Shown here: piece by piece, positions 23,001-35,698 of the stretch
Numbering within the stretch: position 1 is the first letter of the stretch
Layout of the letters: every line of letters starts with the position of its first letter
The notes under the pieces: generated by a model
Databases searched by the model: none
What the model was told of the DNA's origin: nothing
What the model saw: only the letters and a program-made list of their open reading frames with translations
From: Fusarium oxysporum f. sp. lycopersici 4287
Taxonomy: Eukaryota > Ascomycota > Sordariomycetes > Hypocreales > Nectriaceae
DNA length: 64,000 nt
Direction: 5' to 3'
Assembly: GCF_000149955.1 (NCBI RefSeq)
Contig: NC_030992.1
Span: 3,178,850 to 3,242,849 of the forward strand
Program-made: the position numbers and the translations under genes

Positions 23001-26000
23001 CCTCTCTTCCTCATCCCCGTCCCCTATATCCGTAACCAGCGGTGTCCCCTCCGTCGCCGTACAGCACAGTAACAGTAGGGGACGATATGCAGCAGCCTCA
23101 AAAGGGAAATACCGTCAATGCACTCTTCCCGCCCCGGACCAAGGAGCTTAGTCCCGCGTAGCGGCATCCAATATCTCCGCTAGACCACATGGCCGTCACC
23201 ATTCAGAAGCCTCACCTGAGCCCAGCCTTGTCCATCAGAGCAGTAGCGTGCGGTGGGAGTTCTCTCTTCTCCACAGTCCGATGTCATATGGGCTTTTTTT
23301 AATACTGTAAGCGACGCGATGGCATTAAAACAAAAGAGACAACAACGGGCTTAGACTAACTGCGAGAGATCGGCACGCCATGCGAAATTACCGGGATCTC
23401 CACACGGATGTAAGCCTATGATAGGCTTAGGTTTTAATATGCAGACCATACGTAGATGAACATGGTTCTTTTGCTGCGGCTTTTGCTTTTTCGAGAGCTA
23501 AAGGCTCATGATTGCTTTTTATTTTCTTACTGGGCGCGCTCAGGCCGCCCGCTCTAATGCGGTTGACCTTGCGATCATCCAGGATGAAGAGTCTGTGTTC
23601 AATTTGCGTTTGACTCGCGTTGAATGTCGGTCTGAAAGATGCACTGTCAAAGCACGATATTGAGTTCGTCCAGAAGGATGGCATCCTTGCCCTTGTAGAG
23701 CCCCGACATTTCGTTAACCGCCCTGTCAGGCAGTAGATACAATGGTGTTGCTCAAACTTGCCAAGACGAAAGATTACGGATCAGCCATGATCACCTACCT
23801 TGGACTATCTTCTTGTTGCTGCCCAATCATTGACTGGGAGTCTCCTTGTTAACAGTTGACAACTACAGTGCAAGGAAGCCCCTTACTGTAAATATTTATA
23901 ATTGGTCTTGACCGTTTAGGAATATCGTATTCGTCTTGCTGCCTTGTACCTGCGGCAAGCTATCCAAGAGCCAGGTCTACACCCACAACGTGTTTTGAAA
24001 ACATCAAGATGATGTCGATTGTCAAATTCACGGCAACTCGGCTTCAGATGAGCCGGGGTTGTCTGGAGAACCTGGGAACATTAAGACTTGATGATCAGAT
24101 CACCTGGCCTGGTTTGAGATGTAGATATATAGAAATAAGCGCGCATACATGCATACAAAAACAGTGTCAACGAGCCCTATTAGAACTCGGTGAATTCATT
24201 CAACGTTTGGATTTCATCATGCCAAGGTTTTCCTAGCCGTCGAAGACGTTACATATTGCCTTCGGGCCGTTCAAGTTCAAGTATCACTTCCCAAAATCAT
24301 GACATATTCATCTTCATATACCACATGGAAAAGGATAAATCAAGATATATCACGGATCTGCTACAGTGTCCACTATCAACGAAACAGTTCGAGACTACCG
24401 AGAAACAAGAGGTGGCAATCCTACGCAATCCCTTGTACTTGTCTCATCTGAAGTTGGGATGCAACTCAAGATCGTGCCTTGCACCAAAGATAGCAATTAA
24501 GATACATCATTTCGGAGAATCTCCTGTTTGGAAACTACAGAAGCAATTCGCAACGCCCGAGAAAGCGATTGTTTGCTTTTGTTATTCTTATGATGAAGGA
24601 CACATGCTTGCCACAAGCAAATCTGAAGTTCACTTGGTGAATCCTTAATTGTGAGAGATTATAGGTGTGCACTGTAGATATGTAATATTCGATATATCAG
24701 GATGACTGCTAGATGGACTGGGGCGATAGGGCCGGCGATCGATAGCCACGCGACATTAGACGTTTTACGGTTCATCTGCCTGAGGTCTATTGGGTGATGG
24801 ACGCGGTTCACAGTGGCTTAAGAGCCGGGTCCCCATTAGCTCAACAGGGGTCGGCTCAACCACACAGTTCGTAACCTGGCGCGACCAAGCCAGCTGAGGA
24901 ACTTGGTCAGATCATTGTTGCCTACAGATCCTTCAAATCACATCAGATATCAATTCATCAAGGCCGACAGCTGCATACCCGACAACAAGGAGCTGAGGGC
25001 CTGGCTACCTGAACAGCTTTTCCCGAGGCTGTGGTCGCGTAAGTTCATCCCTTGTTAGCTGCTGCAAGGAGGCATTGCATCGCTGAGCTATTGAGTTCCT
25101 TCTCCCTCAATCTCCTGATATGGAAAGAAATTCGGTACAAGTATTCCTTTACCCTGGTTGCGTCTCGTCGGCAAGGGGGATGATTGGAGTTAAGTCTGTC
25201 AACTAACGATTAGAGCTCGATGACTAAAAACAAGCTTGAATCACCAACGCCGAACTGGAAACACTCCCCTCGGATGTATGCTGTAAACCTCAATTCCATC
25301 GTTTCATGGGGAGGCTTCATCGTGTCGTACAGTACGACATGGGACACTGCTGAGTGACTGGCCTTAGGAGGGGGCGTGTGATAGACGTTGTACGGAGTAG
25401 TAGCGAGATTTTGCTCTAATGTGGGCTCTGGACAGCGCTAGGATCTGGATCTTGAACAGCTTCGCCCCTCCACGGGAGGCTACATGTACATCCAATGTAC
25501 CACCGATAGAGTTGTCGGGCATGGCCGGGGATTGAAGGGATCAAGTTGGGTTATCCAATCGCTTCTCGGTGCGGAAGTCCAGCAGCTCAGTTTACTACTT
25601 TTTCTTTTTCTTTCGCCGACTTTGTTGCGGGCTGGACCGTCACCGAAAATCGCGGGCAAGGTTATTGCTTTTGGCTGCAGTACCATCACATCGAACTTCT
25701 AGATTTCGGGTCACTGGTTTCACCAGCGGTCTGGCGTGTCTATTTACCATTGACCGCAGTGCGAAACCAATACTTTGACAGTATTGTGTCTCACGCACGC
25801 GTAATTAACGAGCTTGGTGTTGGGGTCAGCTTCCTTGAATCGGTCCAGGGTAGCTTTGCAGAAGAAGGGGCTGCAAGAGGTTGTACAACCTTGATTGGGG
25901 TTGAAGCAGTGAGTACCAATTGCATCAATGTGACTTTGGGTGAGAGATTTGAGCATGAGCGGATCGAAGATCTGAACGCCCCTAGCATTCGCTCATGGGC

Positions 26001-29000
26001 CATCAGTGAGCTACAATGAATTGATAGACGTAACGGCCAAAATACCAGCATCTGAGACACAATCATAAATCAAACCCAACATCAAGAGCACAAATGTAGT
26101 GCAAGTATAGTGCACGGGCTCCCTTCTCTCTTCAACGTCTTCTGTCGCATCTGTGCTAGGTACCTCAGCAGGTCGAGTCCTTCGTGATGGAATACCACAT
26201 TGGGACAACGGAATTGAATGTGTGAAGGCCGCAATCATAACCTTAAACATGAACGTTGTAAGGGTGGGAGCAGTCTCAAGATTGATCCCTACTTCCCTAG
26301 ATACCTATCTCGATAGAATTATCTCAAGACAGTGCGATCCTTGATTTTATGAGGTAGCACTCTCTGTTGATATCCGGAATTGAGAAGGCGAGATGGAAAT
26401 TTGGATGCAAACGGGAGAAAGTGGAGAAAGACCTTCCTCTCCCGGCAGTACCTGACTCCTTCCAACATCACAACTCTGGTTCCAAAGGTCGAACTCCTCC
26501 CTTCTCTTGACTTCAAACGCTGAAGAAAAACCTCCTCCTTCAACTTCACAATTGTCTTCAATACCACGACAATTTCTGTCAATACTATTAATGCCTCCAA
26601 TTGATGTGCAGTCGCAAACGCGTCCGCACTGGACCTAATTTGCGACGTTCATATCTTGAGTGGAGGTTCTTCATCACCAGGTATTTACTGTGCTTATCAG
26701 CAAACGCCGAGCTTCAGTTCATGCCTCCCTCAATTAAAAGATAAATCTCTATGGGCTTCCGAACCAACATCGGCCTGCAAAGTTGTACAACGCGAACAAT
26801 GCCGTCCCATTGGTAGCTTGATCAACACACAAGCACGCACTTCTCTAGAGGCGCAGTCATGTACAACCACACCATGCTGTCCAGAACGAGGGAGGCCGCG
26901 CGATAGGTCAGGAAGAGGGGAAGAGACGACGTTAGGGGAAGTGCCAGATCTCTAATGTGCGATGTGCGATGCGTGTGCAACATGACCTGCATGATCTCAG
27001 AGAACCACCAACCTCATCGGCACCAGCCCTCGCTCGCTTGTTTTCCGCCTGCAATGCACACATCCTGCTCAATTCGTTGATCCAGTTTTACATCAGCAGG
27101 TCAACGGATTCTTTTTCTGCCCTCCTTCCGAAGAACTTAGCGGTTCGACATTGAGCTTACAGTGCAGAGACGCTGGCATTTGCTTTTTCCTTCAGGCAAG
27201 GAGTATCAATGGCAAGGCATGGAGTTTCTGGAGAAGTGATGGTACACGTTTTATCCCCTATATACCTGTCTCAGCTTTTACTACTCAAGCTTTTGCGTGG
27301 TTGTTGAAGATGCCCTCGGCTTGAGCCGAGCAGCTGCAACAAATGATAACAGATCGATGCGCAACCATTGTGCAATACCGCCCCCATGGGCCCTGTCACT
27401 GGTCTGACTTCCCGCAAACAGGACGAATTCAAATGCCCCTCACCAAGCGTACAAGACGAGACATTTGTTGTTTCTGCAAAGGCTTTGGACGAGCTCGAAG
27501 CATAGCCATATAAGCCATGTATCGCTTGGCTGTTTCGAATTCCACCGACGCTTCATGCTCATAGCAACTCTGGACTGTCCTGGTGTACCAGGGCATTGCG
27601 CCAATCTCCAAGAACGAACATTAGATCATTGGCGAAGCGATCAAGCATCCGAGCAATAAACCCTACTCACTCAGTGTTCTGCAGACTTGACAATCCTTAT
27701 CACGTGGCCCGAATCGGGTCCCATTCACCTCGAGCTCACTGAGACATGCACGTGTCCCAGACCTGGAACAGGCTGTGCTGGAGTTGCCTAACCCTGGTCA
27801 TCGGGATGGTTTCAACTGAGCACCATGACAAAATCTCAACACATGGAGCTGATCCCCCCAATGTGTTGTCTTATATCAGATAGAGATGGTGAATCCCTGG
27901 ACCAGGAAGCCTCATCTTGCATGCTGGAGTTAAAGGATGTGTGACTCAGAGTGCGGGTTGGGACAAGCAAATCTGTGAAACGTCGCTGAAGATGTCTTAC
28001 AGGCCCCCGTGCAACAACTGTGAAGCGAAGTCATGAGCCATAACTCACATTGCCCTATAAGCTCGCCCGTCCGAGTCGACTTGGTACATCGAAGGCACTC
28101 AACCACTGTGACGGAGTGGAATCCGGAGGAACAAGGCGGGGTAGAGAACAAGATATGCTTCGGCTCCACGAGTGTCGGGTTGAACGATTCCCTCCCGGAT
28201 TTGCTTCGAATAACCGCCTCATGTCGTCAAAATCTAAGCTAAAGGTTTGTCAACCTAGCTGTGAAGAGATTTTGGCCTTGCGTCTGGAAGTACTGCCCGA
28301 AGATAATTCTGGAAAGCATAGTCACGGACGATATCATCTACAATGATGTTTGAAAGCCAACATTATAACATAACACTGAACTGCTAGGGCATGTTCTCAG
28401 GTACTGACCGATGAGATTCGGGTTCTTGGGCCCCAAAGGTGGGGTGGGGAGCGGGTGCGAGGATTTGACGCTAATCAAGTCCCAACTTCGTTACCTCAAA
28501 AGGGCTGTCGTTACAGTGAAGAGGCATGATTGGTCTCCCTGAACCAATATTGAATTGGTTCTCGTCGTTCACCAAGAACTTTATGACTGCTGTAAGGCGG
28601 TTCCCTTGCAAGCGGCCCGCGCGCCATGTCTATCACTAGCATCCCAATAGCACATGCTGCAGGATCTCACAACTCAGTTGGGCCAGTCTTGCTTGCTCGC
28701 TTGGTCAATCAGCAGGTCTGAGTAGAGCTAGGCGCTACAAGCAAGGACGATCCCTACAGCTACTGTTGCACCCCTGAAGTGATAACCCCGGTTCCCTGTG
28801 TAGATCCCACACCCACACCTTTTCTCAAGACCGTCTCGAGCTCTGAACCTTGATGCTGTGAGCTGTGGAAAACGTCAAGCAGAAGAACCGGTGCGATATT
28901 CCCTTGGCTTTTCCGTTGAATGTCTGAGAACCTTTCAAGAGCCGAGGTGGCGTTCGTTCAAAGGCTTTTGTTCAACCTAGCCCTGGTAGTGTCATGCTAC

Positions 29001-30800
29001 ATCAATAGCCCCCCGGCAACTAGCAACTAGAGCAGAAACAATACACCAACCGTTAGATACCTGCTCCGTCGCGACTGACAATTACAATTCGAGCCGCGCC
29101 AGTTCTGCATATGAATCGTGGGGGATTTGTTTCCCTGGCTCGCCTGTTTCCTATCAGAGATTCAGGTTATTGATCGGGCGTATGGCTCGCACAGGACACC
29201 CTGCCTGTAGCGTTGCGCGCTTCTTTACTGCGGGTATCAGGCAATTACTTGCATATGTGTGTAAATTGCCATGATGGGGACACAAAACCAGTGGCTCTTG
29301 TCGATGGCAAGTGACGAGGTTGTATAAGATAAGTGGCACTCCCCTTTGAGACTTCATATGCATACTTGCCTTGGTCAAATAAACAAACAGCTCGACAGGC
29401 GGAAACCTATTATACCAGAAGTTCATTCAATCACCAGTTCATATTTCCGGCTCTAGTCTCCGCATCAAATTCAGCCGGGCAAGGATCCCATTACGTTTGC
29501 CAGGGCATACCGAATTAAGGAAGTTAACTTGGAATGGGTATGGCCACCGATGGCATGCGCTTGGCTACAGTTATTGACATCTCTCTCAAACAAGGCCGAG
29601 TCAGCCATTGTATCTGTTAAAGAAAAAGGCGCTATCACCTTTTTCTGGAACCTCCACTATACTCAAGAGGTATGGTTCAATATGATCTTTTTGGGCTTCC
29701 GATTTCACTACCCTAACCATCGCCATCCTCCTTGATTATTTTCTTATTGTCCTTCCCCGCTTTATAACTCGTATCAACGGCCCATGTCGCTCCTCAGCTT
29801 CGTCCAAGAGTCGACGGCAGTGGCGTTTGTGTGCCTCCAAAGTCTTTGGACTGTGAGAGACCGCGACGCCTGTGTGAGAAACTTCAATGATCACCTCGAC
29901 GACCCATGTATCCCTTTGGCTTTCCCATCCTTTTATCCCTTGCCCCACGCTTTTGCTCCACCCGGGCGATAGAATTACACAGTAATTATTGACCATTTGG
30001 CGTCAATTCATGAGGGTTTGTACCAATCTACGAAGAAATGAAAGGCCGCCATCGGAACCAGGGGCTTTGACAGAATGTTCACATACGCACAAAAAGCAAA
30101 AATGAGACTAATTGAAATGGGTTGACAGATTTGACTCAGAAGAGTGCCGACAAGGCGATCACTGATCATCCTACGCCAGCGGACCAGGGTCATATTTCGA
30201 TCAAGTTTAATCCTTGTTCAACGACACGGACTCCCAGCACCCTCGGCGAGCAAGAGTTAAGCCCGTCCCAGTTTCGCTGACGATTGCACGCCTAGTCTGC
30301 CTGGTGCATCCTCACCTTGGGGTATCGACTGAAGTGGTGGTTGATAAAGTTGATCGTTGACGCGAATACGGTCAATTGATGTGTGGTGGTCTGTTGATTC
30401 AAAAGTTTTTGCTCTTTTGGCGACTGATCATCGGGACAGAATTGTTGGAGGCTAAGCTGAACAGCGAGCTCCATCGCAATTTCGCTCCGCGGTGATCTGA
30501 AAGATTGAAATTTCAGCGGTCCGCTTCCGAAGATCTCTCTTTCAAGCTGTTTTCTAAGGTGAGTTGTGTTTGGCTCTGATCTGTTTCCGCATCAACCCTG
30601 GTCTGCCGGCTGCAACATCCTGTTCTCGCATGCTGTAAGAACTTTGGGGGTCTGTTCTATTGAGGAATATGACCCCCTCAACGAGTAACTAGGAGTTCAC
30701 AAAGGAGAAAACAAATGGAGACGGGAAGACGGGAGCGGACCCAGTACGGTTAGGACCGCACCTTTCTGGGAGGGGACCCTCTTTCTCTCCCTTGAGTCTT
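20021..30800. other. About 10.8 kb with no supported gene
   Basis: I read this stretch on both strands and found only short frames without recognisable domains or codon bias. Examples are a 108-codon ATG frame at about 24325-24648 and small Cys-containing minus-strand frames around 25744-26250. No transposase, reverse transcriptase or terminal repeats were recognised. Base composition varies between AT-rich patches (20-22 kb) and mixed sequence. It may hold distal regulatory DNA for the developmental regulator to its right, non-coding RNAs, or decayed sequence. Confidence 0.5.
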
Positions 30801-30856
30801 TCCTCCCTTGAGGCCCATGGGTTCCACGTCTATTACTGGACAGCGCTCATCTGCCC

Positions 30857-30864
30857 TTATAAAC
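30857..30864 (+). promoter_or_regulatory. TATA-like box possibly starting the medA leader
   Basis: TTATAAAC is followed by strongly pyrimidine-rich DNA that continues to the first coding exon at 33201. This is a plausible core promoter for the long leader of the medA-like gene. Other start sites are possible. Confidence 0.3.
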
Positions 30865-33200
30865 GATCTTGGCTGGCCCTTGATATCCAGCTGATGCCGC
30901 CTGCGCCGTGCACCATGCACTACCGACACCCTTGCACACCACTATCGATTCGCTCGTCGAAGCATAACCAATCATCGTGACCCTTGCTAACGACACCCCC
31001 TAGGCTTCCCGATAGACGACCGCACGCATTACGCACACATTCCATCGTTCAGGCACGTTACAAACCGTTCTTTTATTTAATTTGGATTCTCAAATTCTTG
31101 CCTTTTCTTATTTTCGGCGCTTCAGCTGAGATGTACAATACCAAGAAAACATATTTCTTTTTGAGGCTAGTGTGTCTCGTCTCCTTGCGTTCATCTCCTG
31201 CTTCCTAACTTTTTCTTGGGGTCTCGAGATCACGGAAGGTCCCAACGTCTCATCAAAGGGGGTGTATCCAGGTTGTTCGTCGTCAACACTGCCACGAGTT
31301 TGTGGTGTCCCCTTATTGCCGCCATGGCGTACCATGATAACATGGATCCTGGAGACCTCGGGAAGCTTGTGGGTAGATGTTAAAACAGCAAAGGTCTTCT
31401 CGGGGTAGCACATGATGGATTATATGTGAGCACCAGTCAAGTATCTCAAGTCATGCCTCATGAGGACTGGCACACAGAAGCAACTCAGATCGAGCTTCTC
31501 CACCATTTCCCGAACCCATGATACATCCCCTCCCCACCTGTTGACGCTGCCGTCACCCTTGCAGGAGGCTTTGAGACACTTGAGGATCTGGCATAACGGC
31601 CAAGGTGGTAGATTGCTAGCCTCCGCAGATGTCAACCACGGCGTTTCCTACCAGCATTACCTAGCTCCTTTATTGTAACCAGCGCTGCCACTACTGCAGG
31701 CTTGTTCTGTATGCAAGTTCATGGTTGTTCCCTCGTCTCCAAAAGCTACTTTCAAGATAGACGAGTGGGGGGCGGGATCGCCAGACAAGGTCCCGCAGAC
31801 TCGACTTAACAATGTCCAAGGCCAAAAGCAACCAGACGGCGCCTTTTGTTGCTCCCTCCCTCCCTTACCCTTGTACTTCGTCTCCATTTCTCCTCTAGTC
31901 AAGTTGTTGCCCATCTTCATTGGCTTCCGTCAGGAAGGGATAGAATAGATACATCACTCCATAAGCTCAAACTACTCGTTTTGTTTCGCCCTTTCTTCCT
32001 TGCCTCCCCGCCCTTCGGCCCAATATCTTTTCGAAAAACATCTGAATCATCACTATCTCCCCTTGATGCAAGGCAATATCTTGCATGCACAAGTCCAACT
32101 TCCCAAAAGAAATGCTCTCTCATGTTTCGTCTCCATCATCTGCCTCCGACACCTTGCACAACACTGTTTGTCAAGGCTCCTTCAAATCCCCAAATGTAAG
32201 TCAAAGTCACTTTACCCGGCACTGAAACCATCTACCCGTCTGTCTGTCTCTCTTTCCACGTCCTAGCTTCAAATCCGAGCAAAGTCGGGATCCATAGGCT
32301 CGGGGGATCTGTCGTGAACACAGCGATGTCCTGAAAGCTGAACTGACCAACAACAGCCTCGTACGCCCCTTGCAGCTGAACGACGTGTATTACAATCTTG
32401 GAGACCTTCTTTGACCCCTTAGTCTCAGTTTGTGCCAGTTGATCACAATTGGAAACTTGTCTGCAAGGTACGCAATATTTTAATGCTACGAAGCTGTGTT
32501 GCTTGAAGCACAACAACCAAGGCGGCAAGCCCACGCCATCATCCCTCCTAGTACACAGCAAACGACCAAACCTGACAGAGTCTCCAGGAACATCCCCTCA
32601 ACGGCCACCGTTAACGAGCCATCCTGGCACTATCTGTTTATTTGTTTTCTTCTATAAGGTGTCAAGACCAACATTGCCACGCATACCTGAGTACCCTAGC
32701 CTGAACTTCCCGCGTCAGAGTTCACTACCCCAGGTTGAGTATCATTCTCCCTCTACTGAAGGTTCTTCTGCTACTAAGGGCAAGGAAACCTGTCCTCTTG
32801 GAATGCAAGTGTCTTTGGACTGGATTGGAATCAAAATTACCCCTCTCAGTTCCTCGCAACTCTCCAGTAGGATCTCCGCCATTCACCTCTACTGTCTCAA
32901 ATCGCCACCTCCAGGACGCCAAAGCAATTCAAGGGAGAGCCTGACCGACAACACTAAGCATTCAACGGCATCATCACTGCATACTGCTGCATGCCCTGTG
33001 CTAGATCAAATCTCCGAGAGTCAAGACTCGTACATCGATCGTTGTCTTGGTCGACCCAGACCCGCTGCATAAGACCTCGTCGAGACCTGGTTTAAACTAC
33101 AACCGCGACTACTTCTATCCAAGACAACTGGCCAACATTCTTAACTCGCCTCCCTGGACCAAGACCCATTTTCTATCGTTCTCCCTTCACGGCAGCTTGA
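30865..33200 (+). other. Long pyrimidine-rich leader of the medA-like gene with many small frames
   Basis: About 2.3 kb upstream of the first coding exon is rich in C and T on the plus strand and contains many ATGs with short frames. Possible splice donors such as ATGTAAGTC near 32190 also occur. Aspergillus medA is known for a long, complex 5' leader with upstream frames, and this region fits that picture. Its extent as transcript is inferred. Confidence 0.5.
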
Positions 33201-35698
33201 ATGTCTACTGTCAAGTTCCAGTGTCCTCCCTACAAGCTTTTTGAGGTGAGTCGCAACTTAGACCTTGTTCCAACCCTCCCATGACAAACGGATCCCTTTT
33301 GTTCTTCGACGCCGCCCACAAGTCTGCAAAGCGTTTCTCTTTTGTCTCCTCTTATCGGCTTCTGCTGTCTTTCAACGTCTCGTCTCCATAGTGTTTCGGG
33401 AGCTCAACACTGACTTCAACAATCCATAGCCTGACTACCATCCGCAGAAGCCCATCATCGTCGGAGTTGACGACAGGCTTGAATCGCCTGACACGATCGC
33501 GCTTCGTTACGAAGAAGCTGCTGGAGTAGAGACCGGGGGAGACCCACGAGGGGACTCCCCTCCTAGGCTCTTGGAGATGGCGACTTACACCAAGGCCCAG
33601 CTGCCTTCCATGCATGGTAAGTTAACATGCCCGAAGCTCGATAAGATAGCCCATGAGAGACTGGAGTCAATGAAGTGCTGTATTGGAGCCGCCTCAGGAC
33701 TGGTAGAGCAGCTTTGACAGGATCCCAAACTGAACATTTGCTAATACAATGTCAGCTGGCTACGATGTGGCCCGATACCAAGATGCAGGTTACGAACAGT
33801 ACTCTACACAGGCCTACCCGACTCAGCAGCAATCCGACAAATTTGCTCACTTGAACCAGCAATCTTTTGCATCCAATAGTGCCGCTGTGGCACAGTATAT
33901 GCCTTCTGGCCCTACAGTTTTATCTTGCCAACCCGCAACGGGCATTTTTGGCACCAAGGTTTATGTCAAGCTCTCGTCCCAATACGATTTGTTCTCGTTA
34001 TCTACACCAATTCCAACGTGGTTTTTGGTGTTCGGATCTGAGAAGTGCTCTGCCCAAGACGTCTCTCGAGATATACAAGAGGGGTCAGGGTTTATCTACA
34101 CTTGCAGTGGAGATGCGCCTCAGTTTTTGGTCACAAACTGTGCAAATAGTAATGTGCCATTGTCACTCGTCCTCGACGGTCCTTCTGGAGAAGAAATTTC
34201 TCGCATTCCCGTTGGTACTTTTCAATATCTTGAAGGGTCCGGGGATGACATCACGAGGTCGACTAAGATGCCTAAGCATGAGGACGCGGCACCTGCCACC
34301 ACGATCGATCAGCCGAGTACCTCACCCAAAGGTGAGCCTCAGCTACCATCAGAGCCTGGTACAAATACCTATGAATATCCACCTCAGCAAGGACAATATG
34401 CCAATACATTCCCACAAGCAAACAGCGACATGATTAGTACTTACAATAGAAGCACGAGCTTCACAGACCCTCACTACCATCGGCGTCCAACGACTGGATG
34501 GAGTCCTTATCCGAGCACGCTGGGCAGCACAGGGAGGGGCCCCGGTGGATTGGACACTTCTTTGGTTGGACGTCCGCCTTTGACACCCTTGGGAATGTCT
34601 TCTCCGTCTCACTCTAACGGCGCTCCTCAACTTGTCCGAACCAGCACCATCACTGCCAATGCTGGAAACAACACAAGTTACCATCCTATCTCGCTTTATT
34701 CTGGCAAGGCGGTTTTGAAAATCTCAGGCAAGCTGGAATCGATGGCCGAGAACTGGACATCAGAGGAATGGGCCAACCGTCGTCGGATTGTCCTCTTCCG
34801 CAAGACACAAAAGGGATCTACAGTTAACGCTACCTGCCAATCGGTAAGCGTCAATGAGCGACCAACCAACAGCATCTGTATATCATGCATCTGGTGGGCC
34901 GAAAAAGGCGAGTGTTATGTCACATCGGTCGACACTATCCACCTTCTCGAGCAACTGGTCGCAGCGCCGAACCGTTTCAGTGTCGAGGAGAAGAACCGTA
35001 TTCGCCGTAACTTGGAAGGCTTCCATCCGCAGACAGTCTCCAAGGCTAAGCCAGATAGCGAGGAGTTCTTTAAGATCATCATGGGCTTTCCCAATCCCAA
35101 GCCCCGCAACATTGAGAAGGATGTTAAGGTATTCCCATGGAAAATTCTTGAGTCTGCCCTCAAGAAGATTATCGGCAAGTACAGCGTTAATCCCAGCACG
35201 CCGGTTCCTCCCCCCATGATGAGCCAGACCAACGGAGGGTATGCGCCTTTACCCACGCCTCCTGGACAAAGCATGGCCCCAGCTCATCCTGATGCTCATA
35301 CGCAATACTCGCTCCCTCAGCATCACGACTCGATACCTTCCCCGCGATCACTATCAGGCTCTCAACCTAGTTGGACACCATACACTACGGGTCCGGGATA
35401 CTCTACAGCTGCATCTCGAACGCTGAGCCCTGGTCTTCGTCACCACAGTCCGCAGCAACCGCCTCTGCGTATCAACACAACACCCCTGCCAGCGGTTTCG
35501 ACCTACGACAGCCGAAGCGGAGGATATGGAACAAGCGGTTTGCATACCCCGCTGAGCCATCACCCACCAACTGCAACTCCTCCTCGATGGGACCCCACGC
35601 CTGCAACATACCCAGAAGGCTATACCAGCCTGACATCACAGACAGCTCAGCCAGTGTACGGTGCAGCGGGATATGCAGAACCTGCACCAAGAGCATGA
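33201..35698 (+). CDS. medA: Medusa/REN1-like regulator of conidiophore development
   Basis: Proposed exons are 33201-33245, 33430-33616 and 33756-35698, giving 724 residues. The last intron has a GTAAGT donor, GCTAAT branch site and CAG acceptor. Splicing makes SMH|AGYDV and removes the need for the internal ATG at 33749. Further upstream, exon MSTVKFQCPPYKLFE joins in phase 0 to PDYHPQKPIIVGVDD and stays open. The main body has an N-terminal immunoglobulin-like/IPT-type segment (LSCQPATGIFGTKVYVKL, about residues 115-230), a Pro/Ser/Gln-rich linker, and a conserved C-terminal half. That half contains EEWANRRRIVLF, ISCIWWAEKGECYVTSVDTI, and FHPQTVSKAKPDSEEFFKII followed by MGFPNPKPRNIEKDVKVFPW. 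A disordered Pro/Ser/Tyr tail ends the protein. Medusa family members (medA, Fusarium REN1, Magnaporthe ACR1) act in the nucleus on spore-bearing structures, adhesion and virulence. Confidence 0.85.

Noticed and set aside
24325..24648. 108-codon ATG frame
   Set aside because: No recognisable motif, paralogue or promoter; kept as unexplained open frame only.
25546..26250. Frames on both strands, including small Cys-containing minus-strand frames suggesting a secreted protein
   Set aside because: No signal peptide joined to the Cys-rich part, no convincing splice pairs, and the longer plus-strand frame starts with TTG; no family recognised.
32449..33072. 207-codon plus-strand frame before medA
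   Set aside because: Begins at a TTG rather than ATG and has only CT-rich low-information composition; treated as part of the leader.
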